Assembly: GCA_026707445.1 (NCBI GenBank)
Contig: JAPOWV010000071.1
Span: 62,001-126,000, forward strand
Source: Gammaproteobacteria bacterium
GTDB taxonomy: Bacteria; Pseudomonadota; Gammaproteobacteria; Steroidobacterales; Foliamicaceae
DNA length: 64,000 bases
Reading direction: 5' to 3'
The translations under genes and the position numbers were made by a program. The notes under the pieces are model-generated. The model ran no database searches. It was not told the origin of the DNA and was given only the letters and a program-made list of their open reading frames with translations. This document shows, piece after piece, positions 28,747 through 39,571 of this stretch. Each line of letters begins with the position of its first letter. The stretch's first letter is position 1.

Positions 28747-31635
28747 CTATCGCTGGTAGCTGAAACGCAGGTAGCCGACGCGGCCGGGAAGGTCGTGCGC
28801 GACGAGGCTCATGCCGGTCACTCCGCAGGGGAAACACAGCGGAGGATCCACGTCGAACAGATTGTTGAAGCCCAGCGAAAGGGTCCAGCGTTCGCCCATC
28901 GCCGGCGGGGTGTAGCCGATCTTGAGGTCGGTGTAGAGAACAGAGTCCACCGGGCTCCCGTTTTCCAGCTCCATCCGATCGGTCCAGCGGAAACTGAGCG
29001 CGCCGGTCCACCGGTCCTTCATCCACTCGATGTCCGTCACCCAGCGCAATTCCGGGAAGGCACGCTGGAAGGTCTCGTCGGTGTGCGTTCCGGTCCGGTC
29101 GGCCCGCGTTTGCGTGCCGTCGGCGTTGGCGGTGCGCTCGACGTACTCGCCCAGCACCGTGGCATTGAAGACGAACCTGAACCGGCCGATAGGCCATTCG
29201 GGGCTGTCATAGGCCAGCCGCAGGTCCCAGCCGGACGCTTCGATGGCGCCGATGTTCTGCAGCCGATTGTCTATGACCTCGAGCGTGCCGCCCGCGGCGC
29301 GCGGCGTCAGGTCGCAGAAAAACGGATCGAGGGTGGCGACGCAGGCGGCCAGCACGTCGCCGGGATTCCTGCCCTGCACGGCCTCGTCGATGTCGAGGCG
29401 GTAGTAGTCGGCAGAAGCCGTGAGCGCCCCGCCGGAACCGAATTGTCGGCTCCACACCGCGCCCAGGGTCAGGCCATTGGACTCCTCCGGATCCAGCAAG
29501 CGGTTGCCGGCGGAAATCGCGGTAAGCTGCGGGTTGGTCTGCACGTAAGCCGTCGGCACGCCCAGGGCCGCGCAGTTGTCGACGATGGACTGGGGCTGGG
29601 GCGCGTCGCGGCCTCCGTTGGCGGAGCCGAACCGTCCAAGCACGTCCGAGCAGGGATCCACGAAGGTGAAATGCTCCTGCGCCGCGCCTCCGAACAGTTC
29701 GCCGATGCCGGGCGCCCTGAAGCCGGTTGAGGCCGACGCCCGCAGGGACAAATTCTCGATGGGCCTGAGCAGAATGCCGGCCTTGTAGGTGGTTTCCGTT
29801 CCGAAAGTGCTGTAGTCGGACGCGCGCGCGGCCAGGTTCAGTTCCCAGTAGCGGGCGCCGGAGTCGAGCAGGGGCATGCTGAGTTCGGCGTAGTACTCCA
29901 CGGCGCTGAAGCCGCCGTCCGTGCGGCCCGCCGGAACGCCGGCGGTTTCGCCGCGCTCGGCGACAGGGTCGGGCCGGAACCAGCCGGCGTGGTCCCTCCA
30001 CTCGACGCCAGCGGAAAAGCCCGCTTCTCCGGCCGGCAGGCGGAAGACCTCGCCCGTGACGTTGACGGCCGCGTTCGTAAGCGTCTGGCGGCTGTAATCG
30101 CGTTGCGTATAGCCGACGAAATCGAGCATCTCCCGGGTAATGGAGCCTTGGCCGTCGGGTCCCTGACCGCCAAAGAAATTGAACGGAACGCAGCCCGGCG
30201 TAGCGGCGCACGCGTCCGGGTCGCCCATCGCAAGCTGCAATTTGGCCGCGTTGTGGGAGTTGTACTTCGTCTGCTCGCCGTCGTTTTCGCCGTAGCTGGC
30301 GTAGAACTCCCAGAAGAAGCCGCGATCCAGGAACCCGACTTCGCCGCTCAGTCCGGCGGTGGCGAACCCGGTATGGACACGCTGGTAGAACAGGCGGCGG
30401 CCGGACTCCAGCGGCCGGCGGCCGAAGAACAGCAGCGTCCCCTCAGCCGGGGAAAGGTCCACGCCGAAAGGGTTGTAGGGGTTCCGAGCCGAAACGAAGA
30501 AGTTCTCGGCGATGCGGCTGCCGCAGCCGCTGCCCAGGCACAGAGGTTCGGGGGCGGCCTTGGTAGCGGACGAACGCCGCGTCCAGGAAGCCGTGGCGAA
30601 GAATTCCAGGCCCGCGCCCAGCTCTCCGCGCGCGCTCGCAAACAGGTTGAAGCGCTCGTTGGGCGTGCGCAGATAGTTGTAGTCGGAGCCGTTGTAGTTG
30701 AAGCGGTCCGCGCCCGTGAAGGCATGGAAATCGCCCGAGGCCGGGTTGGCGGGATCGAAGCGCGGAATGTTCGCGCCACCGTCGTTCAGCACGCCGTCGT
30801 TCAGCGTGATGCTGGCGCCCGACGCGAAATTGGGCCCGAAGAAGAAGCGGCCCTGGGGCGTGAAGGAGGAACAAAGCGTTTGGGCGACATCGCAGCTTGT
30901 AGCGTCCGGGTTGGGAAACGCCGAGCGAACGCGGCTGGCCGTGTTCACGCCGCCCTCGTTCCGCCAGCTCGCGCTGACGAAAAAACGCGTGCGTTCGCCT
31001 CCGCCCCACTTGAGGTCCAGCGCCGTGGATTCACCGTCCTTCTCGCTGAGGTGGCCCCCGGACTGCACGTCCAGGCGGAAGCCGTCGAAGTCCCGGTCGG
31101 TAATGATGTTGACCACGCCGCCAATTGCATCGGACCCGTAGACCGCGGAGGCGCCGTCCTGCAGGATCTCGATGCGCCGTATCGCGTTGTCGGGAAGGGT
31201 GTTGAGGTCCACCGTTCCCGGCACGCCCGAGGCCGATGCGCCCGCGATCCAGCGGCGGCCGTCCACCAGCACCAGGGTGCGCTTGGCGCCGATGTTGCGA
31301 AGCGAGATCTGCACCGATCCCGCGCCGATCCCGGAACCGTCCTGGGGAAAGCCCAGATTGCCCGGTACATTGAACTGCGAGTTGAGAGCGGAGCCGGCAA
31401 TGGGCAGGTTCTGCAGCGCATCGCCCAGGTTCGTCAGCCCGGTATTCTCCAACTGCTCGCTGCCGATCCGGAGGATTCCGGCAGCTTCGTTGATCGGATC
31501 GCGGCGAATGCGCGAGCCCGTCACCACCACTTCTTCGATAACCGCGTCCGGCCCGTCGACTGGAACCTGGGCAGGCGCGGAAGCCCCGCCGAGAACGCAG
31601 GCGGCGGCGATTGCCGCCCTTACTCCCCGCACCAT
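28747..31635 (-). CDS. TonB-dependent outer-membrane receptor
   Basis: This 962-residue protein has a signal peptide (AAIAAACVLGGASAPAQ), a TonB-box region (IEEVVVTGSRIRRDP), a plug domain (LVLVDGRRWIAG, RIEILQDGASAVYGSDAIGG) and a large beta-barrel. The substrate is unknown. The last residues are LRFSYQR, so the usual terminal aromatic is missing. I chose the ATG at 31635, only 4 bases after the hemY stop; the open frame upstream lies inside hemY. Being coupled to hemX-hemY suggests, but does not show, a tetrapyrrole or iron link. Confidence 0.88.
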   Translation of the reverse strand: MVRGVRAAIAAACVLGGASAPAQVPVDGPDAVIEEVVVTGSRIRRDPINEAAGILRIGSEQLENTGLTNLGDALQNLPIAGSALNSQFNVPGNLGFPQDGSGIGAGSVQISLRNIGAKRTLVLVDGRRWIAGASASGVPGTVDLNTLPDNAIRRIEILQDGASAVYGSDAIGGVVNIITDRDFDGFRLDVQSGGHLSEKDGESTALDLKWGGGERTRFFVSASWRNEGGVNTASRVRSAFPNPDATSCDVAQTLCSSFTPQGRFFFGPNFASGASITLNDGVLNDGGANIPRFDPANPASGDFHAFTGADRFNYNGSDYNYLRTPNERFNLFASARGELGAGLEFFATASWTRRSSATKAAPEPLCLGSGCGSRIAENFFVSARNPYNPFGVDLSPAEGTLLFFGRRPLESGRRLFYQRVHTGFATAGLSGEVGFLDRGFFWEFYASYGENDGEQTKYNSHNAAKLQLAMGDPDACAATPGCVPFNFFGGQGPDGQGSITREMLDFVGYTQRDYSRQTLTNAAVNVTGEVFRLPAGEAGFSAGVEWRDHAGWFRPDPVAERGETAGVPAGRTDGGFSAVEYYAELSMPLLDSGARYWELNLAARASDYSTFGTETTYKAGILLRPIENLSLRASASTGFRAPGIGELFGGAAQEHFTFVDPCSDVLGRFGSANGGRDAPQPQSIVDNCAALGVPTAYVQTNPQLTAISAGNRLLDPEESNGLTLGAVWSRQFGSGGALTASADYYRLDIDEAVQGRNPGDVLAACVATLDPFFCDLTPRAAGGTLEVIDNRLQNIGAIEASGWDLRLAYDSPEWPIGRFRFVFNATVLGEYVERTANADGTQTRADRTGTHTDETFQRAFPELRWVTDIEWMKDRWTGALSFRWTDRMELENGSPVDSVLYTDLKIGYTPPAMGERWTLSLGFNNLFDVDPPLCFPCGVTGMSLVAHDLPGRVGYLRFSYQR

Positions 31636-31639
31636 TACC

Positions 31640-32794
31640 CTAGCCGAGGCGCAAGCCCTTGCGGTAGGCCTCGCCCGCCGCCTCCCCGTCGTCCAGCTCC
31701 TCGAGCATCTCGGCCAGTTCCAGCCAGCCGCCGCGTGACTCCTCGAGGCCGAGCGAGGTCTCGATATAGGAGCGTGCCTTTCCCCATAGCTTCGCCTTGC
31801 GGCACAAGCGCCCGAGCGCCAGCAGCAGCGCGGCGTCTTGCGGGTTCTCCGCCAGCCAGTTTTCGGCATGGCGGATGGCCCCCGGGACGTCCCGCAGTTC
31901 GAGTTCGCCGTAGGCGCCGGCCAGCTCCGAACTCCATTGCGCGCCGAGACGGCGCCGCAGGACCTGCTCGGCAAGCTCGTGGCCATCGTTCCGCATCAGC
32001 GTGCGGGCATGGGCGAGGGCCAGCTTCTCGTTGCTGCGCAAGTCGCGCGGTATCTCTCCCCACAGGCGCTGCACGCGGCGTGCATCATCCGCGTCGCCCA
32101 GCAAGCCGGTATAGGCCTTGACGGTCCAGAGGGCCGCGTCGCCGGCGGCCGTCTGCCCGTGCTTGCGCAGCGCCTTGAGACGCCTGGACGCCTCCGCCCA
32201 CTCCTCCCGCTGCAATTGCAGCGGAATGTACAGGCGCAGCGCCTGCAGGTGCCGCGGCTCTCGTTCGAGTATCCCGGCGAGATGGCTCATGGCCGCGGCC
32301 TGCTCCCCGGCGCCGAGGTGAAGTTCCGCCCGCTCCAATGCGATCGCGTCCCGCGCCTCGGGCTGGGCCTTCTCGGCAAGCGAAAACCAATGATCGCGGC
32401 GTTCGGCGTCGCCGGAACCATGCGCAAGGCGGGCGGCCGCCAGATATTGCAGCACCGGCGCCTGGCTTCTTTCGGCTGACCTGGCCAGCAACCGCTCGGC
32501 GCGGGCGAGCCGGCCGGCGGCCAGCGCCGTAAGGCCGCGGGCGACACGCCGGCCGGTGCGCCTCGCGCTGGCCTTCGCCGCGCGCTCGGCCACCAGCCGC
32601 GGCGCCTGGCGGATCCTGCGCAACAGCCCGGCCACGAACAGCAGCAGGGCGAGCAGGACGATGAGTATGGGAACGGTCATCTCCACCGCCCAACCCTGAA
32701 ACGATACGAGGACGTAGCCGGCGTCCCCGGCAAGGAACTGCGCTGCGACCGCCACCAGCAGCAGCACCAGGACCACGATCAGCCCGGCGCGCAT
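31640..32794 (-). CDS. hemY: heme biosynthesis protein HemY (TPR membrane protein)
   Basis: This 384-residue protein has two N-terminal membrane helices (LIVVLVLLLVAVAAQFLAG and VPILIVLLALLLFVAGLL) enclosing the AGYVLVSFQGWAVEM loop typical of proteobacterial HemY. A cytosolic run of TPR-like helical repeats follows (ALRLYIPLQLQREEW, ALLLALGRLCRKAKLWGKAR). This HemY is the TPR protein of the hemCDXY cluster, not the Gram-positive oxidase of the same name. Its role in heme synthesis is unclear. Its ATG follows the hemX stop by one base. Confidence 0.88.
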   Translation of the reverse strand: MRAGLIVVLVLLLVAVAAQFLAGDAGYVLVSFQGWAVEMTVPILIVLLALLLFVAGLLRRIRQAPRLVAERAAKASARRTGRRVARGLTALAAGRLARAERLLARSAERSQAPVLQYLAAARLAHGSGDAERRDHWFSLAEKAQPEARDAIALERAELHLGAGEQAAAMSHLAGILEREPRHLQALRLYIPLQLQREEWAEASRRLKALRKHGQTAAGDAALWTVKAYTGLLGDADDARRVQRLWGEIPRDLRSNEKLALAHARTLMRNDGHELAEQVLRRRLGAQWSSELAGAYGELELRDVPGAIRHAENWLAENPQDAALLLALGRLCRKAKLWGKARSYIETSLGLEESRGGWLELAEMLEELDDGEAAGEAYRKGLRLG

Positions 32795-32795
32795 G

Positions 32796-33911
32796 TCAAT
32801 CGGCGCGGATGTTCCGCAGTCGCTGCAGCGAAGACGCGATATCGGGCGCTTCCCGCCCCTGCGCGAGCTCGAGCAACTCGTCGATGTCGGCCAGCGTATC
32901 GGACACGTCCGGGTCGTCCCCCGCGTAGAGGCGCGCCAGTCGCCCGCGGGCCGCAACCAGGGCCGCGGAATAGGCCTGCAGATCGCCCTGGATGTAGGCC
33001 AGGCGGGCCAGGTGCAGTTCTGCCGTCAGCAAACGCTGCAGCATTTCCGTATCGGTATCGGTGAGGAGCGTGTCGACGCTTCCCTCGGTGCGCCGGATGG
33101 TGATCAGCGATCGCAATGCCCGCCGGGTGCTGGCGAGCGCCCGCTCCCAGCCCTCGTCGGGAAGTTCTTCCGCGTCGGGCGTTTCGCCGGCCGAGGGACT
33201 GAGGTCCGGCTTCAGACCCTCGACCCTGGAAAGAAGGGCGCCCAGGCGAACCACCACGCCCTGGATGTCGCGAGCCGGCATCCTTTCCAGCTCCCGCGCC
33301 TGCTCCTGCAATTCCGCCCGCACGGCGCCGTAGCGGGGATCGCCCACCTGGGCCAGTAAATCCAGCGCTTCGCGGACGGCCAGCGCGGCGCCTTCATAGT
33401 CTCGCGCAAACCGGTTCTGGCGGTCTGCAAGGGCCAACAGGTTATCGGCCGCTTCCAGGCGCCAGCGCACCTGCTGGCCCGCGGGGCGGCTTCCCAATGC
33501 CTCCAGCGCCCGCTCGGACGCGGCCATTCGCACTTCCAGCGCGTCGCGCACCCGCTCGGACGCCCGCCGCGCTGCCTCGACTTCGGCCGCCTGCTGCGCG
33601 GCGTCCGCGTCGCGGCGGCTCTCAAGCTCTTCCAGCCTAGCCTCGAGTTGCCCGATTTCGGCCACTTCCCGCTCGAGTCCCGCAACGCGAGACGGCAGAC
33701 CGGCCAGGTAGTCATACCAGAGCCAGAAGCCCGCCGCGAACACGATCAGCGGAATCAGCCACAACCACCACAGGCGCCTGCGGGGGGCCGCTTTTTCGGT
33801 CTTCGGCGAATCGGCCTTCGCGGGAGGGCCGCCGGCCGAAGCGGCCTTTTTCGCGGCGTCGGCTTTCGGCTTCGCCGTCTTGCCGGGGGGATTGGATTTT
33901 GCTCCCGCCAT
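32796..33911 (-). CDS. hemX: HemX-like membrane protein (putative uroporphyrinogen-III methyltransferase family)
   Basis: This 371-residue protein has a Lys/Pro/Ala-rich cytosolic tail, one membrane helix (WWLWLIPLIVFAAGFWLWY), a coiled coil (GLEREVAEIGQLEARLEELE) and a helical periplasmic domain. It carries the HemX signatures WRLEAADNLLALADRQNRF and LLTAELHLARLAYIQGD. It lacks methyltransferase motifs despite the historical name. A strong GGAGG precedes the ATG. In most gammaproteobacteria hemC and hemD lie directly upstream; here the upstream neighbour is divergent ubiK. Confidence 0.88.
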   Translation of the reverse strand: MAGAKSNPPGKTAKPKADAAKKAASAGGPPAKADSPKTEKAAPRRRLWWLWLIPLIVFAAGFWLWYDYLAGLPSRVAGLEREVAEIGQLEARLEELESRRDADAAQQAAEVEAARRASERVRDALEVRMAASERALEALGSRPAGQQVRWRLEAADNLLALADRQNRFARDYEGAALAVREALDLLAQVGDPRYGAVRAELQEQARELERMPARDIQGVVVRLGALLSRVEGLKPDLSPSAGETPDAEELPDEGWERALASTRRALRSLITIRRTEGSVDTLLTDTDTEMLQRLLTAELHLARLAYIQGDLQAYSAALVAARGRLARLYAGDDPDVSDTLADIDELLELAQGREAPDIASSLQRLRNIRAD

Positions 33912-34024
33912 ACGGTCCTCCGGTGCAATCCGGCTAGTCTATCAATTCAGTGCGCTAATTCTCCGGCTATGCGCACAATTCGATACTGGACAAACCGGTT
34001 GCCGATAACGCAACCTTGCGGACC

Positions 34025-34267
34025 ATGAACGACGAATTCATTTCCGATCTGGCCCGGCGCCTGCGCAAGCTGGTTCCGCCCTCGGCCGAGGGAGCGGCCA
34101 GGGACCTGGAGACCAATTTCCGGGCTCTGCTCCAGTCCGCACTGGGCCGGGGCGACTACGTGACCTTCGAGGAATTCGAGGCGCAAAAGCGCGTTCTTGA
34201 ACGCACGCGCAGGAAAGTCGAGGCGCTGGAGCAGGCGCTGGCGGAGATCGAACCGCGACGAGACTGA
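34025..34267 (+). CDS. ubiK: UbiK accessory factor (BMFP domain, YqiC family)
   Basis: This 80-residue protein is an alpha-helical, coiled-coil accessory factor for aerobic ubiquinone biosynthesis, where it helps UbiJ present intermediates. Family features are the amphipathic N-terminal helix (FISDLARRLRKLVPP) and the C-terminal coil (FEEFEAQKRVLERTRRKVEA). The ATG at 34025 is preferred; an in-frame TTG at 34016 is weaker. comM follows 25 bases later, as is common for this gene pair. Confidence 0.9.
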   Translation: MNDEFISDLARRLRKLVPPSAEGAARDLETNFRALLQSALGRGDYVTFEEFEAQKRVLERTRRKVEALEQALAEIEPRRD

Positions 34268-34292
34268 CGGGTCCGGCGGGCCAGGGAAGGCA

Positions 34293-35792
34293 GTGAATCC
34301 ATCGACGATCCACACGAGCGCGCTTAACGGCGTCGACGCCCCCAGCGTCACCGTGGAAGTGGGCATCACCAACGGACTGCCGGGCATCACCATCGTGGGC
34401 CTGGCAAAAAAGGAAGTGCGGGAAAGCGCCTCGCGGGTGCGCCACGCGCTGCGGAGCTCCGGTTTCAAGGTGCCGCCGAGCAGCATCACGGTAAACCTGG
34501 CGCCCGTGGAACTGCCCAAGAGCGGCGGACGCTACGACATCCCCATTGCCCTGGGGATCCTGGCGGCAAGCAAGCAGATCGACCCGTCCGTGCTCGTGGG
34601 GGCGGAATTCCTGGGCGAGTTGGCGCTGACCGGAGCGCTGCGGCCCGTCCCGGGCGTGCTGCCTTCGTTGCTCGCCGCCTCCAGACGCGGCAGGACACTG
34701 TTTCTACCCGAGGCTAACTCCGCCGAAGCGGGGCTGGTGAAGGCGGCGCGCGCCGTAGCGGCGGCCGACCTCAGGCAGCTATTGGCCGGGCTGTACGCGC
34801 ACGGCGAACCCGAGCGCGTCGCCTACAGCGGCTACCGCGTCCGGGCGGCCGCATACCCCGAGCTGAAGGACGTGATCGAAATGGCGCAGGCCAAGCGGGC
34901 CATGGAGATTGCCGCCGCCGGAGCGCATAACCTGCTGTTGAGCGGGCCGCCGGGCGCGGGCAAGAGCATGCTGGCCAAGCGCTTCCCCGGCCTCCTCCCG
35001 CCGATGTGCGAGAAGGAAGCGCTGGAAACCGCGGCTCTGCATTCGCTCAAGGGCATCGCGCTGGAGGAAAGCTGGCGGCGGCGGCCTTTCCGCAATCCCC
35101 ATCACACCTGCTCGGTCGCCGCGCTCGTCGGCGGCGGCGCGCGGCCCACTCCGGGCGAAATCTCCCTCGCCCACAACGGGGTGCTGTTCCTCGACGAGTT
35201 GCCGCAGTTCCGTCGCGACGCCCTGGAATCCCTTCGGGAACCGCTGGAAACCCGAAACATCGTGGTGTCCAGGGCCCGCTACACGGTTACCTTTCCGGCG
35301 CGTTTCCAGTTGCTGGCGGCGATGAATCCCTGTCCCTGCGGGTTCGTCGGCGATCCGCAGCGCGAGTGCCGTTGCACTCCAGAGGCGGTTCGCCGCTACC
35401 AGGGACGGATATCCGGACCATTCCTCGACCGGATCGACTTGAGGGTGCAGGTCTGCCGGCCGGCGCGAACCATCATTGCCGACGTTCCCCGCGACGGAAT
35501 CTCAAGCGCCCAGATACGCACGCGGGTCGTGGAAGCCCGGGAAATACAGATGGACCGAAGCGCGAAATGCAATGCCGAACTGGAGGACGCCGAAGTCCAC
35601 TTCAACTGCCGGCCGCGGCGGGCCGGACTCGTACTGCTTGAGCACGCCGCCCGGAAACTTGCGCTCTCGCCGCGCGCATGTGCACGGATCCTCAAGGTGG
35701 CACGCACCATCGCCGACCTGGAATCGGCCAGCCGCGTGGCCGAGCCCCACATCGCGGAAGCGCTGGCGCTGCGTGGAAGCGGTTTTTCCTGA
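34293..35792 (+). CDS. comM: YifB/ComM family Mg chelatase-like AAA+ ATPase
   Basis: ComM is a hexameric helicase that promotes branch migration during natural transformation. This 499-residue protein has the N-terminal ribosomal S5-like/Lon-type domain (GITIVGLAKKEVRESASRV, VNLAPVELPKSGGRYDIPIA), the Walker A loop SGPPGAGKSMLAKRFPG, Walker B LFLDELPQF, and a Cys-bearing segment (MNPCPCGFVGD...CRC). I chose the GTG at 34293, preceded by AGGGAAGG. With dprA at 5 kb it supports a transformation capacity in this genome. Confidence 0.92.
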   Translation: MNPSTIHTSALNGVDAPSVTVEVGITNGLPGITIVGLAKKEVRESASRVRHALRSSGFKVPPSSITVNLAPVELPKSGGRYDIPIALGILAASKQIDPSVLVGAEFLGELALTGALRPVPGVLPSLLAASRRGRTLFLPEANSAEAGLVKAARAVAAADLRQLLAGLYAHGEPERVAYSGYRVRAAAYPELKDVIEMAQAKRAMEIAAAGAHNLLLSGPPGAGKSMLAKRFPGLLPPMCEKEALETAALHSLKGIALEESWRRRPFRNPHHTCSVAALVGGGARPTPGEISLAHNGVLFLDELPQFRRDALESLREPLETRNIVVSRARYTVTFPARFQLLAAMNPCPCGFVGDPQRECRCTPEAVRRYQGRISGPFLDRIDLRVQVCRPARTIIADVPRDGISSAQIRTRVVEAREIQMDRSAKCNAELEDAEVHFNCRPRRAGLVLLEHAARKLALSPRACARILKVARTIADLESASRVAEPHIAEALALRGSGFS

Positions 35793-35815
35793 ATGCGAGC
35801 AGCCGGAACCCGATT

Positions 35816-35828
35816 GGCGCTCGGCGCC
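35816..35828. terminator. short hairpin between convergent comM and DUF2909 genes
   Basis: GGCGC-TCG-GCGCC forms a 5-base stem with a 3-base loop in the 44-base gap between the two convergent stops. No T-run flanks it, so it is only a weak candidate terminator. Confidence 0.25.
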
Positions 35829-35836
35829 GTTCGCGT

Positions 35837-36046
35837 CTAGCGCCGATAGATGCCGCCGGGCTCGATCAGGCCGAGCCACCAGAACAGGATGATCAGCAGG
35901 AAGAGAGCCGCGGAAAGCGCTACACGCCACGCGAGCGAGCGCGCCATTCGGCCCGGATCGCCCTTTGCGGCCACCATGTGGTACAAACCCGACCCCAGGC
36001 TGGCGATAATAGCCAGCAGCAGCACGACGATGAGTGCTCGAATCAT
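35837..36046 (-). CDS. twin-transmembrane small protein (DUF2909 family)
   Basis: This 69-residue protein has two membrane helices (LIVVLLLAIIASLGSGLYHMV and VALSAALFLLIILFWWLG) with a charged middle (KGDPGRMARSLAWR), matching the DUF2909 twin-TM pattern. These genes usually lie between ctaG/cox3 and SURF1 in cytochrome c oxidase clusters. Here it diverges from SURF1 with 24 bases between the two ATGs, so it is retained next to SURF1 but without the oxidase genes. Function unknown. Confidence 0.8.
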   Translation of the reverse strand: MIRALIVVLLLAIIASLGSGLYHMVAAKGDPGRMARSLAWRVALSAALFLLIILFWWLGLIEPGGIYRR

Positions 36047-36070
36047 CTTCCTGTTCCGGCCCGAAACCGC

Positions 36071-36793
36071 ATGATAACTCCGCCTTCCCACCGGCGCTCC
36101 GGCGTCCGCAACCTCCTGCTTATGTTCCTGGTCCTGGCGGTGTTCGGCTCGCTGGGGACCTGGCAATTGAACCGTTCCGCGGAAAGGCGGGCGGTGCTGG
36201 ACGCGTTCGAAAACGCCGAGGCGTCGCTGCCGGTCGGCGGCCTGGCGTCGGTGCCGACCGGCGGAGACAACACGCGGGTGCGGCTGATTGGACGCTACCT
36301 GGCGGACCGGCAGGTGCTGCTCGACAACATGACCCACGAGGGCATGCGGGGCTACCACGTTCTGACGCCGTTCGAAACGGCCGAAAGCCTGGTGATGGTG
36401 AATCGCGGTTTTATGGCCGGCGGGCCGGACCGTTCGGAACTGCCCGACCTGGCGGTCAGCGGCGGCGATCGCGAAGTGGTCGGAATTGCGGTCCCGTACT
36501 TCCGGCGGGGCCTTCGTCTGGAGGAAGAGGCCGCGGAGGCCGCCTGGCCGCGACGGATGGTCTATCCGACCGCCGATCAGTTGCGCGGCCTGTACGCTTC
36601 GCCGCTGCCCGATTATCAACTCTTGCTGGACAGCGCCGAACCGGACGGTTACGTGAGAGCCTGGCGTCCCTATGGCATGGCGCCGGAGCGGCACCTGGCC
36701 TACGCCGTGCAGTGGTACGGCCTGGCGGCGGCCGCGGCCGGGATCTGGCTGGCGATAACCTTCAGACGCGGGAGAACGCGGGATGCGAATTAA
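36071..36793 (+). CDS. SURF1 family cytochrome oxidase assembly protein
   Basis: SURF1 proteins help insert heme a into subunit I of aa3-type cytochrome c oxidase. The 240-residue protein has a helix near each end: an N-terminal one (LLLMFLVLAVFGSLGTWQLNR, with the family's LGxWQxxR motif) and a C-terminal one preceded by YAVQWYGLAAAA. The middle domain has LDNMTHEGMRGYHVLTPF and VMVNRGFM, both typical. I chose the ATG at 36071. It overlaps the next gene by 11 bases. No oxidase subunit is in the window. Confidence 0.88.
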   Translation: MITPPSHRRSGVRNLLLMFLVLAVFGSLGTWQLNRSAERRAVLDAFENAEASLPVGGLASVPTGGDNTRVRLIGRYLADRQVLLDNMTHEGMRGYHVLTPFETAESLVMVNRGFMAGGPDRSELPDLAVSGGDREVVGIAVPYFRRGLRLEEEAAEAAWPRRMVYPTADQLRGLYASPLPDYQLLLDSAEPDGYVRAWRPYGMAPERHLAYAVQWYGLAAAAAGIWLAITFRRGRTRDAN

Positions 36794-37358
36794 TGCGAAG
36801 CAAATCCAGATCATTGCGATAGCCGCACTGTTCCTGGTTCCGGTAGTCGTCGCCTGGTTCCTGTATTCGGGCCGGGCCGGACTTGATCCAGGTCCGGACG
36901 CTCATGGCGTGCTGGCCGACCCGCCGGTCGAACTCGGCGACATCGAGCTTCCGCCGGGCGGCGACGCCGGCGCCGAGGGCCGCCTGACCGGACGCTGGAC
37001 TTTCCTTTACCTTGAGCGGGACGAGTGCGGAGCCGCCTGCGAGGAAGCGCTGATCCGCATGCGCCAGGTCCGGCTGGCGCTGGGCAAGGACGCGAGCCGC
37101 GTGCAGCGCGTATACCTGCCCGTGGTCAGGGACCCGGATTACGACCTGGCAACCCAAGCCTTCCCGGGCATGGTGGTCCTGCCCGCCGGCACGCCCGGGC
37201 GCAGCGAGTTGATCGAGCGCATCGGATCCCGCCAGCCTGGCGAGGTCCTGCTGGTGGATCCGCTCGGCAACCTGATTCTGAGCTACCCGCCCGGCCTTGA
37301 TCCCGACGGCCTGTTCCGCGACGCCAAGCACCTGCTGAGGCTGTCGAAAATCGGCTGA
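36783..37358 (+). CDS. Sco-like membrane-anchored thioredoxin-fold protein
   Basis: This 191-residue protein has one N-terminal membrane helix (IQIIAIAALFLVPVVVAWFLY), then a domain with a Sco-like Cys-x3-Cys pair (Cys82 and Cys86 region, RDECGAACEEALIRMRQVR) set after GRWTFLYLE, and a late LLVDPLGNLILSYPPG strand typical of thioredoxin-like folds. In other gammaproteobacteria a similar protein follows SURF1 in the oxidase cluster. It may carry copper or act as a thiol reductant for oxidase assembly. The conserved Sco histidine is not evident, so copper chaperoning is uncertain. Confidence 0.65.
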   Translation: MRINAKQIQIIAIAALFLVPVVVAWFLYSGRAGLDPGPDAHGVLADPPVELGDIELPPGGDAGAEGRLTGRWTFLYLERDECGAACEEALIRMRQVRLALGKDASRVQRVYLPVVRDPDYDLATQAFPGMVVLPAGTPGRSELIERIGSRQPGEVLLVDPLGNLILSYPPGLDPDGLFRDAKHLLRLSKIG

Positions 37359-37375
37359 CGCGGCGGGGTCCCCGC

Positions 37376-39529
<2,154 letters not shown>

Positions 39530-39571
39530 TTCCGCCGAGCCTTTGCGCTCGAAGCCCATGCGCTTGAACAA

